This document shows positions 23,282-34,423 of a stretch of DNA of 64,000 nt, one piece after another. The notes beneath the pieces are model-generated. The model was not told where the DNA came from and ran no database searches. It saw nothing but the letters and a program-made list of their open reading frames with translations. The stretch comes from Kudoa neothunni (Eukaryota; Cnidaria), in NCBI GenBank assembly GCA_964304625.1, contig OZ199838.1, positions 5,642,001 through 5,706,000 of the forward strand, in the 5' to 3' direction. The translations under genes were made by a program, and so were the position numbers. Position 1 is the stretch's first letter. Every line of letters starts with the position of its first letter.

Positions 23282-25599
23282 AATACATTAAAATGTTCTT
23301 TACTTTTCAAAACACACACAAACAAAAGTTATACGTAAATTAATTTTAATTCATTATAATAATACATGCATTAAATATAAGATTTATCTGTGCATAAAAA
23401 TAGAGAGCAATCTATCTGAAACCCATCTTAAAAAATTATCAATTCTCATTAGTTGTTAAAAATGACATATATGCATTTTTGGAGTAGAAAGCTAAATTCT
23501 TTCTTTACCAATCACGCGTATTAGGGCTCTTGATGAAGATGTCACCGAATGATTCATATGACAACTCCCAACTAAAGAGACTTCTGATTAAATATTTCTA
23601 AAACTTTTCAGTAAAACACCATATGTTTTTAAGCAATAAGAATTTAATACATTATTCTAGGAATGAAGGGATTAAATTGTACTTTCAAAAAATCTTCTTT
23701 TAATAGTAAACCTATGTTCTTACGAGAAGAAAAATTAATTTTTATAGATTCTAATTCAAATATATTTGTTACAAATAGGGAATATGCATTTACGTGAAAA
23801 AGGTCATTCGGAAAACAGTGAACAACTACGATTAAGACCGACATTGTCGAAAACCCTTATTTGGTCAAACATTGATCCGGCTATTCCGTTTTCACAATAC
23901 CGAAATCATTTATATTTATATTATAATATTTTTTTGAGGTTTATTTTATAGTTGTAAAGTCCTAGTAATGCTCACATAAGATATTTCGACATTAGAATAC
24001 GTATGCGGAAGATCTGCCAACAGACTTGCTCACTAAGTTAATTTCTGATGTTGTAGATAAAAATAAACTTTCACAAGATGACATTATTTAAATTTTCCTT
24101 AGAAAGGTTGATTGAAAACTTCAGCAGAATATCGTTCATGACTCTAAGATGAATATTCCAAAATTCAGTTAGATATTTGGTTCCTTCTAGGTAGATCTTT
24201 CAAAATGTTAAAAAAATGAAGACAAATTATCATCTTTGAACTCGTTTCCTTCTTTAAATCTTTTTTGTACTCGTCTTCAACGAAGTTTGTTGATACAGAA
24301 GCAAATGAGTTTACAGACAAATATAAAAATTCAGTACTACTTTTATATTGACTACATAATCCAAGTTTTTGAAGTTTTCTGAAGAATATTTGGCCAGAAT
24401 ATAAGATGTAAAAATAAATGGTTAATTTTTCCGATTTTTGTTCAAAGCAGAATAAGCTGTCGTTTAAAATTGATGAAATATATTTTGGACAAGATTATCA
24501 CATTTTCCAAAACTATATTTGTGTCTTCGAGTAATCTCAAACGTTAGAAATTCTTTACACTATGATAATTTTTGTAAATGTAATCTTTATAAAAAAACTA
24601 TGTCATTACTTCTTGAGGTTTTCAAACGTTTATGTAAGAAGTATTTACAATAGCGCAGCGTTATTACATAGCGTGGTTATTGTATCCTTTAAGAAATAAT
24701 GTCAAAAATTCAAAATATAAAAATTAACCATAGATATAAATCGTGAGATAAGAATAAAATATATCGATGAATATAATTATAAAATTTAGAAATAATTTGT
24801 TTGTCGGGAAAAATAGGAGTGCATGCTTATTACGCACCTGAAATCTGTTGTTTGATTGCATTGGCATGGTCAATACGCAGTAAGAAGGTGGAAAAAATTA
24901 TCGCTTATTTGAAGAAAACGTGTAGATTACTAAATAATTGGAAAAATTATGAACTAAGAGTGGTTCTAAAGTGAACATCTTTAAGCGCTCCGGCCTTAAA
25001 TCAGTCACCACATTGAAAACAATTGTGTCAACAGAGTCAAAAATATTTGCAGACTTTGTTTTAGGTGATTTGAGATTTTATCGCAAAACTCTTAAAAAAT
25101 TAAAACTACTCGATATAAGAATGAAAGAATGGATCGAACTTTAAAGAACCAGAAATACAAAGCTGCCCAGAGAGTACAATAAAATAGGAGAATAAATTAG
25201 CTAATGACACGAAGGACAACGCACCTATAACTGTCTGTCGCGGACAGTTCCAAGAGTTTGCTTCGAGAGTTGGCCTACAAATGAACAAATTAAATAGAAA
25301 ATCTAAAAGAAATAAAGATATTATTCAAGGCCCACGACGTCGAAATTCTGAATCACATTACAAAGTTAAATTTTTCCTTTTGTAAAATAAAATAAGCTTC
25401 GTTTAAAACAATAGAAATGACAAATTTCTTGTTGAAAAAATAATTCTGTCTTAAGCTACCTTATTTATTTTCAAAATACTCTGTGAACAACACAACAATT
25501 TTTCCGAAAATTTTTCACATCTCTCTATTAAAGCTATTATTAGTGCAACAAGAGAATAAATAAAAAAAGTAGAAAAAGAGGTCGCGCAAAGCATGGATA
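23282..25599. other. Intergenic, nothing recognised
   Basis: About 2.3 kb of AT-rich DNA with frames under 70 codons on both strands and no family resemblance. No terminal repeats or RNA genes seen. Confidence 0.45.
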
Positions 25600-25603
25600 T
25601 TAA

Positions 25604-25851
25604 CCCTTAAAGGATAACCTTCAGTTCCATGCGCCCATCTTTATATTATTTTGTTTATAAATTTTGTTGTTATGCATGTTATATTTTGTGTATATTCGTC
25701 AGAATTTCATCTACATTTTTAAAAAAGCATTATCTACCGACCGACATAATAAAATAAGTTAATGGTTTGGTGAAATTACACAAATTATAACAGGTTTTAC
25801 AAAAAATAATAGGGAGGTGGACGCGCGAATCCAATGGTTAGCCGTTAAGGG
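25604..25851. mobile_element. 248-bp MITE with TTAA target duplication
   Basis: Flanked by TTAA (25600-25603 and 25852-25855). The left end CCCTTAAAGGATAACC and the right end read inward CCCTTAACGGCTAACC match at 14 of 16 positions, and the similarity continues, with gaps, to about 50 bp (both arms end in a TATTATTTT-like run). It has no coding capacity. TTAA choice and CCC ends point to mobilisation by a piggyBac-type transposase, but the ends are not those of the piggyBac family elsewhere in this window. Confidence 0.8.
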
Positions 25852-25855
25852 TTAA

Positions 25856-26178
25856 GTGGTGTAGGGCTATTACGCACTCGAACTTTGGTCCTAAAAAGGT
25901 ACGTAATATCCCTTCACAGATGTAGTCGAGCAATTTTCATTGTAATACGTGTGCATATTCTGGCGAAAATTTGCCATGCCGTTAGAATATCCATATCCCG
26001 ATAGTTATAGGAATAAGTGCGATGTGTTATCTGACTTTGGTCAACGTATAATTAATTAATTTATCAGAATACTTCAAACCGATAATTTCCGATAATACTT
26101 AATTTAGATTCGACGTAACAACCCGTTTATGATACAATTAAGATATTTTTATTTCTGTATAAACAAGAGATCGCAATA
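25856..26178. other. Spacer between MITE and LTR element
   Basis: AT-rich; no gene or repeat recognised. Confidence 0.4.
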
Positions 26179-26183
26179 CACAA

Positions 26184-26300
26184 TGTAACGGTGGAGTTAG
26201 TTGCGCTGTCGATAGGAGAAGCCATGATAAAATATACTCGAAAAGTAATCTACCTAGATATCACTAATCTAAATCCGGTTGACGCGTGTCATACGTTACA
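26184..26300 (-). repeat. 3' LTR (117 bp) of the Ty3/Gypsy element
   Basis: Begins TGTAACG and ends CGTTACA, a 7-bp inverted repeat. Identical over all 117 bp to the copy at 29978-30094. Preceded by CACAA (26179-26183), the 5-bp target duplication. On the element's strand a purine tract (AAGGGGGGAA) directly precedes it. Confidence 0.93.
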
Positions 26301-29300
26301 TTCCCCCCTTGGGAAGATCGGGACATATATGATTTGATGTTGTTTCTGTGGACAGTAGTTGGGAGATTGTCAATACTAATTGTATAAGTGGAGGGTCCAT
26401 GTCTTTTAAGGACTACGTAAGGTCCTGACCACTTATTGGTAGCTGGGTTTTTGTAAACAACACTAGATTGGACTTGGATGGGTTTAGGAGGACTTGCATT
26501 GTTGTAGTTTCTTGAGTTTTTGGATGATGAATTGGTTAGGCTTTTGAGTGCAATTGCATGTGTGCGTGAAAGTTCACGTTTGAGATTTTTTAGGTATGAC
26601 AGAGTGGTAGGAGAATTGTTCATGTTATCATTGGGCAGAATGGGTGTGAGAACAAAGTTGGGTTTTTTACCGTAGATAAGTTGAAAGGGAGAAAAACCAG
26701 TTGATTCATTGGTATGATTATTATAATGGTTCACTAACATTTGGAGATGGATGTCCCATAAATTGGGTTCGTCGAGCTTCAGTAGCATATGCTTAAGAGT
26801 TCGGTTGAAACGCTCCACGGCGCCATTGCCCTGAGGATGGTATGGTGTAGTATGGGATAGCTCGATGTTGAGATCACGGCAGATTTGTACGATAATATTT
26901 GAAACGAAGTTCCTACCATTGTCGCTGTGTATACGTCTAGGCTTACCGAATTTGCATAATATTTCCTGGATGAGTTTGTCACAAATTGTCTCTGCTCTTA
27001 AATCAGCTAGTGGAATGGCTATGGCGAATTTGGTGAAAAGATCCACACAGCAGAGTATATATCTATTAAGATTATCGGTGCGATTGAAAGGTCCAATGAT
27101 ATCCCATTCCATTAATTGAAAAGGGAAGGTAGCTTTTAGTGGGATTAAGTTGGATTTTTCGGAAGACCATGGATTCAATTGGCAAGTTTTACAAGAACGC
27201 ACATAATTTCGGGTTTCGATTTCGTAGCCGGGCCAAAATGCGTTGTCTCGTAGCATCGAAAATGTTTTGAAGAACCCGGGATGGCCAGATTGATCATGAA
27301 ATCTGTCCAAGATTTTAGCGCGCATTTGAAGTGGGATGAAAAGTTGATTGATTTCTCTATTTTCGGCTTTCAGAGTCCTCACCAAGAGGCCATCTTTGAA
27401 TCGGTAAACTCTCTTACCTTTGTATTTATTTTGTTCAATGGATTTTGCGATGCTCGATATAGTTATGTCCTCTTTTTGGGCCGATATCCACTTGTCTACT
27501 GGTAGGGATAGGAAATGGACTGATATAGCATTTGATTCGCACGGTGTTCTCGATAAAAAGTCGGCGTCTACATTATCAGGGCCACGTTTGTAGACTATTT
27601 CTAGGTCGTAGTTCTGGAGAAATAGCAGCCAACGGGATATTCTACCGTGAGAGTCTTTGATGGTTTTCAGGTGAGTTAGGGGGTTGTGATCCGTCCATAC
27701 TTTGGTTCTTTTGCCGTAGACATATTGGTGAAATGTTTTGAGTGCATGTACTAGCGCTAGTGCTTCTTTTTCGAAGGTGGAATAATTAATTTCGGATTTA
27801 TTGAGGATACGGCTGGCATAACGTATGACATGTTTCTTGCCATTCACTTCCTGATAGAGTACTGATGCGATGGCTGTGTCTGAAGCGTCGGTGGAAATTG
27901 TGAAATTTTTATTCAGGTTAGGAAGACTGAGTAGTGGCGAGGATGTTAACAAATGTTTGATGTTACTTATTCGATTAATAGCTTCGGTGGATAATTCAAA
28001 GGGTTTTGTAGAAATGGCATTGTAGAGGGGCTGTGCTATGCTAGCAAAGTTTGGAATTAGGTCGCGGTAATAGTTTGCGAAGCCAATGAATGATTGGAGG
28101 CGTTTGGGTGTATTGGGAATGGGTATGTCAGCTACTGATTTGATTCTATCAGGATCAGGTGTGATTCCATCTTTTGAGATTACGAAGCCGAGATATTTGA
28201 TTGACGTTACCTTATAAATGCATTTTTTTGTGTTGGGTTTCCAGTTGAATTCTGTGAGACGCTTCATGATTAATTTGAGATGTTCATCGTGCTCGTTAGA
28301 AGAGGAGGAATAGATTAGGATATCGTCAAGGTAAACGTGACAGAATTTCCCAATGTAGTCATTCAAAGTTTCGGTCATGGCTCTTTGGAATGCAGATGGG
28401 GCTGTTACCAAACCAAATGGCAACACATTAAATTCGTAGTGGCCAAAGGGAGTGGAGAAAGCGGTCGCATATTTACAATTCTCGTGGAGTGGTATCTGCC
28501 AGAATCCGGATTTGAGGTCGATTTTTGAAAAGTAGGTGGCAGAAGAGAGGGTGGAGATAATGTCATGGAGTAATGGTATGGGGAATTGTTCCGAAACTAT
28601 CTGAGAGTTGAGTTTCCGATAGTCTACACAGAATCTATATTCATTGTTGCGCTTCTTGACGAGGAGCACTGGGGATGAATACGGACTGTTACTTTTACGT
28701 ATTACACCATCGTTGAGCATATTATCTATCTGCTCCTTAAAAATTGGGGAGAGGGCGAAAGGGATTTTCCTGGTGGAGATGTGAAAGGGGTTATCGGCGA
28801 ATTTGAAACAGTATGGAGGAACTTTTGCGTGATCCTGTTTCGGGGCGATTGAACATGTATTCCCACGTACTGCAGGGAGTGTTATGGAACCATTCTGGCA
28901 GGTGATGAGGGCAGCATGTGCAGACAAAAAATCGCGACCAAGGATGCAATCTGTTACCAGATTATGACATACAACCATTCTCCATTTGAAGACCTTTCCA
29001 TTTAGAGAGAATTCGACGATGCTAGTACCAATGGTTTCCATTTGCTTCCCGCCTGCGGATGTAAGACTAATTTTGTCAGGGTGCATTTCCACATCGAAGC
29101 CGTGTCTTATAATTGATATGGAAGATCCAGTGTCAATCAGAGCAGTTGCAACTCTAGTTCCGATTTCAATTGGTATTGTAAAATTTTTAGACAAGTCAAA
29201 CTGCGCTGAAGAAACAAAACACGAATAATTGGCCTCATCCGAAACAGATTCATTAAAATTGATACAGTTAATGTTATTTGTATGTTTGCTATTGCATATA

Positions 29301-30019
29301 TATGAGAGGTGTCCCCTCTTGTGGCAGGTTTTACATATTGCAAAACCTTTGCACTCTTTGGTTGAGTGATTATTTGAGCCACATTTTTTGCAAGATCGTT
29401 TCTTGTATTTGGATTTCCTCTCGCCGTACGAGGCTGCTGCAGTGTGATTTGGAATATTTAGCTGTTCCTCAACCGATTGGATCAGCTCAGGAAGTGCTTG
29501 GGGTTTCGAAGCAACGATAATACGTTTGATGTACTCAGGCAACGACTTCGTGCATTGGTCCATAACTAGAGTTCTAGCGGTGTCTTCGTCGATAGAGGGT
29601 AGGGCCTTGCGAAGCAAATTGTTCACTCCGAAGCAGAATTCAGCAAAGGGGGTGACATTGTCCCACGTCGAACTGTAGAACGATTGAAGGGACAATGCGG
29701 AAGAAGTGATAGGGCGATATGTATTATTTAACAGCTCCACCATAAGGTTGAATGTATCCCTCGTTGGTCGGTACATATTTATACCGTTGGTCTCGATCAA
29801 ATCGAGGATGGTATCTCCGAGGTACAAGGGAAAATTCCTAGCTTTGTCCAGGTCATTCCAGTTGCTAGCTAGTGCAAGGAGCATAAAAGAGCGGTGGAAC
29901 TTGGCGAAGTTATCGGCGGCGCCGGTAAATTTCTTGAGTGGCGGTGGCTTAACAGAGTCAACACCCCTGTCACCAGATGTAACGGTGGAGTTAGTTGCGC
30001 TGTCGATAGGAGAAGCCAT
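26264..30019 (-). CDS. Gag-pol polyprotein of the Ty3/Gypsy element (1251 aa)
   Basis: Single frame with parts in the usual Gypsy order: a Gag region (about 1-200), two CCHC zinc knuckles (about 209-245, CKKCGSNNHSTKEC and CKTCHKRGHLSYIC), an aspartic protease (ALIDTGSSISII), reverse transcriptase (YFSKIDLKSGFWQIPL, then YLDDILIYS), RNase H (STDASDTAIASVLYQ) and integrase with its HHCC finger (GHPGFFKT, then CKTCQ) and DDE core (WDIIGPF, HSDNGRNFVS, NGAVERF). The C-terminus has an ordinary Gypsy tail with no envelope. The ATG lies inside the 5' LTR and the stop inside the 3' LTR, so coding and LTR sequence overlap at both ends, 42 bp and 37 bp. The element looks whole. Confidence 0.92.
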   Translation of the reverse strand: MASPIDSATNSTVTSGDRGVDSVKPPPLKKFTGAADNFAKFHRSFMLLALASNWNDLDKARNFPLYLGDTILDLIETNGINMYRPTRDTFNLMVELLNNTYRPITSSALSLQSFYSSTWDNVTPFAEFCFGVNNLLRKALPSIDEDTARTLVMDQCTKSLPEYIKRIIVASKPQALPELIQSVEEQLNIPNHTAAASYGERKSKYKKRSCKKCGSNNHSTKECKGFAICKTCHKRGHLSYICNSKHTNNINCINFNESVSDEANYSCFVSSAQFDLSKNFTIPIEIGTRVATALIDTGSSISIIRHGFDVEMHPDKISLTSAGGKQMETIGTSIVEFSLNGKVFKWRMVVCHNLVTDCILGRDFLSAHAALITCQNGSITLPAVRGNTCSIAPKQDHAKVPPYCFKFADNPFHISTRKIPFALSPIFKEQIDNMLNDGVIRKSNSPYSSPVLLVKKRNNEYRFCVDYRKLNSQIVSEQFPIPLLHDIISTLSSATYFSKIDLKSGFWQIPLHENCKYATAFSTPFGHYEFNVLPFGLVTAPSAFQRAMTETLNDYIGKFCHVYLDDILIYSSSSNEHDEHLKLIMKRLTEFNWKPNTKKCIYKVTSIKYLGFVISKDGITPDPDRIKSVADIPIPNTPKRLQSFIGFANYYRDLIPNFASIAQPLYNAISTKPFELSTEAINRISNIKHLLTSSPLLSLPNLNKNFTISTDASDTAIASVLYQEVNGKKHVIRYASRILNKSEINYSTFEKEALALVHALKTFHQYVYGKRTKVWTDHNPLTHLKTIKDSHGRISRWLLFLQNYDLEIVYKRGPDNVDADFLSRTPCESNAISVHFLSLPVDKWISAQKEDITISSIAKSIEQNKYKGKRVYRFKDGLLVRTLKAENREINQLFIPLQMRAKILDRFHDQSGHPGFFKTFSMLRDNAFWPGYEIETRNYVRSCKTCQLNPWSSEKSNLIPLKATFPFQLMEWDIIGPFNRTDNLNRYILCCVDLFTKFAIAIPLADLRAETICDKLIQEILCKFGKPRRIHSDNGRNFVSNIIVQICRDLNIELSHTTPYHPQGNGAVERFNRTLKHMLLKLDEPNLWDIHLQMLVNHYNNHTNESTGFSPFQLIYGKKPNFVLTPILPNDNMNNSPTTLSYLKNLKRELSRTHAIALKSLTNSSSKNSRNYNNASPPKPIQVQSSVVYKNPATNKWSGPYVVLKRHGPSTYTISIDNLPTTVHRNNIKSYMSRSSQGGNVTYDTRQPDLD

Positions 30020-30094
30020 GATAAAATATACTCGAAAAGTAATCTACCTAGATATCACTAATCTAAATCCGGTTGACGCGTGTCATACGTTACA
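29978..30094 (-). repeat. 5' LTR (117 bp) of the Ty3/Gypsy element
   Basis: Identical to 26184-26300. It contains the start codon of the gag-pol frame. Followed on the plus strand by CACAA (30095-30099). The position directly inside it starts, on the element's strand, with a TGG-containing sequence (TCTGGTGACAGG) that could be the primer-binding site; the tRNA was not identified. Confidence 0.92.
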
Positions 30095-30099
30095 CACAA

Positions 30100-32792
30100 T
30101 TATTAGAAATTATTTTTAATATAGTTTTGTAAATATATCAAAAAAATGTGAATTTTTCCTTGTTTGTTATGCTGCTACACAAATGTGAACTTATTCGAAA
30201 AATCCCACCGATACAATTGGTGTGGGATCCAATGGATGAGTTCAAACTCTCGCTTATAATTCACAATTGTATGCAAACCTCTATATTGTCTGAAGTAGCT
30301 CTGGATTTTGTAAGAAGATAAAAAATTCAATTTATTGATTTATTTTCAAAATAAAAAATATCATTATAAAAGAATTTGAACATATTTTGTAGAGAATAAA
30401 CACAGAATCTTAACACGAAAGTTGCCGAGGATGAAACTGAATTTTCACGGAAAATGTAGGGACAATCTCCAAATTATATTTTTTAACGAATGACTGCGAT
30501 GAATTTAAGAAAACTTTATAATAATTTCAATTGGATAATGTTCATAATTCAACCAGTCACAACACGAAATAAAGTAGTTATCGTGATTCAGTCGTGCAAT
30601 TGATGTCACGGATGTGTCGTTAATTCTGGTTAAGGAGTGTCAATGCTAATTAGCTTTTGACTAAAGAGGATAGCAATAACGGCACCTTTAGGAGTGGCAA
30701 GAAAATCGCCCGAAATCGTTTAAAATTAAATGGGATCGGCTTTCGTAGAAATTTTGTTTTACACTAGTTTGGCTGCTCCTACATTCACGTTCTAAATTGG
30801 AGAGATGTAGCAGCATTATAGAAATATGGGTTAACTGCTGCACTTTCTCTGCGTTCGTTGCGATAGATATCCATAGCATCACAATAGGGAGATAGCAAAC
30901 AAAGAGGCCGAAGGGAATTGTCTCCGAAACATAATGACACCGCGTTGGTTACGAATAGTATTTTACCTGTGCGGTACCGTATTTGAAATGTTCATACAAA
31001 GAAGACGTTGCTGATATTTTATAATACGGTCGTTATAATCCTAGTATTAATTAAGTAAAGTTGAGACGAATGGGTGCGGAACTAGTTAAGTAAACATGCG
31101 TGGAGGTTAAACCCACGAACATGTTATGATAAGTTAATATTCTCAGCTTACATAGGGCTAGGTCCATGGAGTAATTCCATCGTGGAAAGTAAACACACCC
31201 GCCGATCGTTAATAGGTTTGTTTCAGTGAGATCACTACGTACATCATCACCAGTGTCAGAAATAAAATTCAAAGTATATAGTAGAGATAGTAGATACACT
31301 TTGAATATCAGGAGGTGATAGAAAACAGTATGTTATAGTATTTTTTCGAACCACAAATTATTAATCATATACAGGATTAGAATTTGGTTGGATATTCACA
31401 TAATTGGTTTAAAAATTTAAATTTCGCGGAATAAGCTACAAACAACGCTCTATTTGGTGCTCAAGTAATCACAAATACTCTCTCATAGACAACATTACCA
31501 AAATTGTTTGCTACCTCATATTAATTGACATTCATAGAAAATCAAGCGGTGCAGTCTCTTTTGTCCATACCCAAAAGAGTCAATAGTCAAATAGTTCTCG
31601 CTTACTTGTTCTATCAATAGAAAAAAGTAAGATAATAATCTGACTATTAAAGATTGGTCAGCGTTATTGTTATTGAAACAATTACTGTTGAATACATTCA
31701 GAGATAAATAACTATTGAAGATATCGTTGTATTCATTCCTACTCAAGCAACAAAGGGCGAACAGATATATATTCATTGGGTGAATTGATTGACTTATTGA
31801 ATAGAGATAACAATAGTCGTTATCGAGTTATTTTAATCTTGGATTACATTCAGCTATCGTAAATAGTGATTAGTTGGACTAAGTGGTTTTATAGTTTTAT
31901 AGGATCAAACGACTAAATCTTCAGGATAAATGAGTGACATAAGCCAAAGATCTCAAGTAAATTTATTAGTGCGCTTCTATTTAAAATATAAATCGGGTGT
32001 ACTTTCACATTCCAACACATACACACAATTTTCGATAAAATGTAGTTGTGAAAAATTAATAAAAATCTCAATAATATGATTACTATTGTTAATATCAATA
32101 AATATTTAATGATAGCAGTAATTATGATTAGAAATAATAAGATGCAATGCAGCTAAATCTAAAATATGATTAGAATAAAGCTGTTTAATAGTTGTTGCTG
32201 GCATTTTGTTATTAATGAACACATTACCGTTAGTGAAACCAACGAGTAATCAATGGATAGGTTTCAATAGAATGCAGCGTAATGTGTGGATAACCCTCTG
32301 TTGCCCCTGCTTATCTTGATTCCAACGCACATTTCTATAAAATCCAACACATACACACTTAACTATTGGAGATGTGGATGGAGAGTTGAGATAATAAGGA
32401 GGTGATCGTGGAATTCTCATTATCTACCGCTCACTCGTTATCATCATATAATATCATCTATTATTGTTCGTATTATAATGGATGAGAACGAGAGTGGTGA
32501 GAGTTCTAAAGTATTTTAAAGTTGATACTATTTGATTTAATACACTTAATTTCTAATCTAAAATAATACTATAATAATGTGTTATTAATGTTGACCAACT
32601 GTTAATAACCTGTGACGGGTGGGATGTGTGACGCCTACAAAAGAATGATTTTTAACTGTAATTTCTAGCCGAAATCGGACGTTGGGAGAGACGTAAACAA
32701 CGGCAATCAGAATCAGTCAACAAATTCAAACAGCTGTATGATCTGCCGAGCAATGTTTAAGCGTTAATTTGCTGATAATCTATCTATTCTAG
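30100..32792. other. 5' region of the homeobox gene, no gene recognised
   Basis: About 2.7 kb between the Gypsy element and the first recognised homeobox exon. Minus-strand frames at 31051-31299 and 31516-31776 have no family resemblance. GC-richer patches at 30,880-31,260 are not assigned. The missing 5' exon and promoter of the homeobox gene, if it has one, should be here. Confidence 0.4.
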
Positions 32793-34423
32793 CTTCTAAC
32801 GCTGTGAACAATCCTAATAATAATGGTAACTCTGGGAAATTTCCGGTGATTATGCCTAACAACAATGGCGCAACCAATAACAATTCAGTCGTCTCAAATA
32901 ACACCAGAAATATGCCTCCCTCATCAGCCATTATACCGAGTATGTCGATAGATCCAAACTCACTGGCTGTTGCTGCAGGAAACGGAAACAATATGATGAG
33001 AATGAATCCGGTTGGTGGCCACCATTATCACAATGGAAGCAATGCTGGTACTGGTGGTGTGATTAGAAATCAACACCCGACAAATTATATGATGAATCAA
33101 CCACAAACTCATGCAGTCGGCTACAATAACAGAAGCGATAATCGTTATCCAGCTGATCCTCAAACCAAAAATAACAGCATGAATAGACAGCAATATTTTC
33201 GGCCTAATCTTATGCACAATATACCCTCACATCAAGGATTCAATAGCTATGGATTTTATAGTAAATCTTTCATTATTTTATTGATTGAGGATATATTATT
33301 AATCGCGGATGTGTGCCCCTGTAGATAACAAGAGAAAACGTCGTGAGAGAACCTCATTCACCAAAACCCAACTCAGTGTTCTACTAGAAACCTACGCTGT
33401 GCAACCGTACCCCGATGTGCAACAGAGACTAGATATCGCCGCAAGAATTGGATTGGATGAAAGTAGAGTCCAGGTGTGTGAGCTGTTTACATTTAACCTA
33501 TTTGCGACAACCCACCTAATCCGTTATTGATTTTTTGCTTTAAAGGTTTGGTTCAAAAACAGAAGAGCTAAGGAGCGAAAAGACGAACTTGTGGCTAATT
33601 CCATTCGTGCTAATACTTCTTCCGCCAACGGTGGTTCCAACACAAACGCATCATCCAACCCAAATGGCAACTCTTCCAATTCAAATAACAACATTCCCAA
33701 CAATGGAAACAACAATAACTCTATGGGTCAACATCACTCGGGGCTCCCCTCCTCACAACAACACCCACAAGGAGGACAATCTAACCGAGCTCAACAATCT
33801 CAACCTTCCACCTCTCAAGGTTGTTACTAATATTAGCTAGGGGAATGTTTCTGTGTGTGATGTTTAATTTTGGCTGGAATTGTTTTTTTGGAATAATTTT
33901 CGCACGCTAAGACATACAATTTTTTATAAACATATCTTTGATTGTTGGTTCCTATTAGCTAATCTAATATTGAAGTAGGTATGGACCATAACAGTGTTAT
34001 TCATCAGTATAATAACCATCAACAACAAACTCACCACATGCATCATAGCTTAAATCCTCATGACCAATTCCTTCAACAGAACACACAGGGTAATCGATAT
34101 CCAACCAACATGCATCTTCCCAATCCTACCCCTTTCGTGGAGTTGTTTGGAGTGTCTGCGTTCGCCGATGAAAGTAGTACTTTCACTGGTTGTGATGTTA
34201 AATCGATTCATCGTTCCACCATATAGATGATGTCATGAATCAATATGCCGATTTGATGCCCACCAACCAACCAGATAATAATGTAAACGCTTTCACCATG
34301 AATCCTTCGGCTATTGGTATCACCAAAGAGGAAGCTGAAATGCTTATATCGCCGTCACCAAATTTGCCCAAGCTTCAACCTCTAAAACAAAATTTTAATG
34401 ACACCCCATCGAAACAAAATTGA
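32793..34423 (+). CDS. K50 paired-class homeobox transcription factor (Otx/Gsc/Pitx-like)
   Basis: Exons: 32793 (after a TTCTAG acceptor)-33260, 33325-33473, 33546-33819, 33979-34188, 34227-34423; introns 64, 72, 159 and 38 bp, GT-AG, frame kept. The first in-frame ATG is at 32852, giving 412 aa; an upstream exon or trans-splicing at 32792 cannot be excluded. The homeodomain (residues 141-200) reads KRRERTSFTKTQLSVLLETY to RVQVWFKNRRAKERKDEL, with W48, F49, K50, N51 and R53. An intron falls exactly between codons 46 and 47 (RVQ|VWF), the classic paired-class position. Lys50 predicts a TAATCC-type site. Odd residues: Leu17 where Glu is usual and Tyr20 for Phe. The flanks are rich in Asn, Gln and His (for example NSNNNIPNNGNNNN). 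There is no recognisable OAR, paired or Otx tail, so the orthology group is open. The C-terminus has an acidic/Pro-containing end (KEEAEMLISPSPNLPKLQPL) that might be an activation region. Confidence 0.88.

Larger units (their letters stand above)
26184..30094 (-). mobile_element. Ty3/Gypsy LTR retrotransposon, looks whole, young
   Basis: A 3911-bp element on the minus strand with two identical 117-bp LTRs and 5-bp target duplications CACAA (26179-26183 and 30095-30099). One gag-pol frame fills the inside and no break is seen. There is no envelope gene. Identical LTRs suggest a very recent insertion, with the caution that 117 bp is a short clock. Very short LTRs and a single frame recall the Mag-like group of Gypsy elements; that placement is inference. 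A related, broken fragment lies at 59774-60646. Confidence 0.93.

Noticed and set aside
26865-29520. Several plus-strand frames of 60-84 codons inside the Gypsy element
   Set aside because: Antisense shadows of the gag-pol frame, without family resemblance.
32960-33217. Minus-strand Ile/Val-rich frame opposite the homeobox exon
   Set aside because: Shadow of the Asn/His-rich coding strand.
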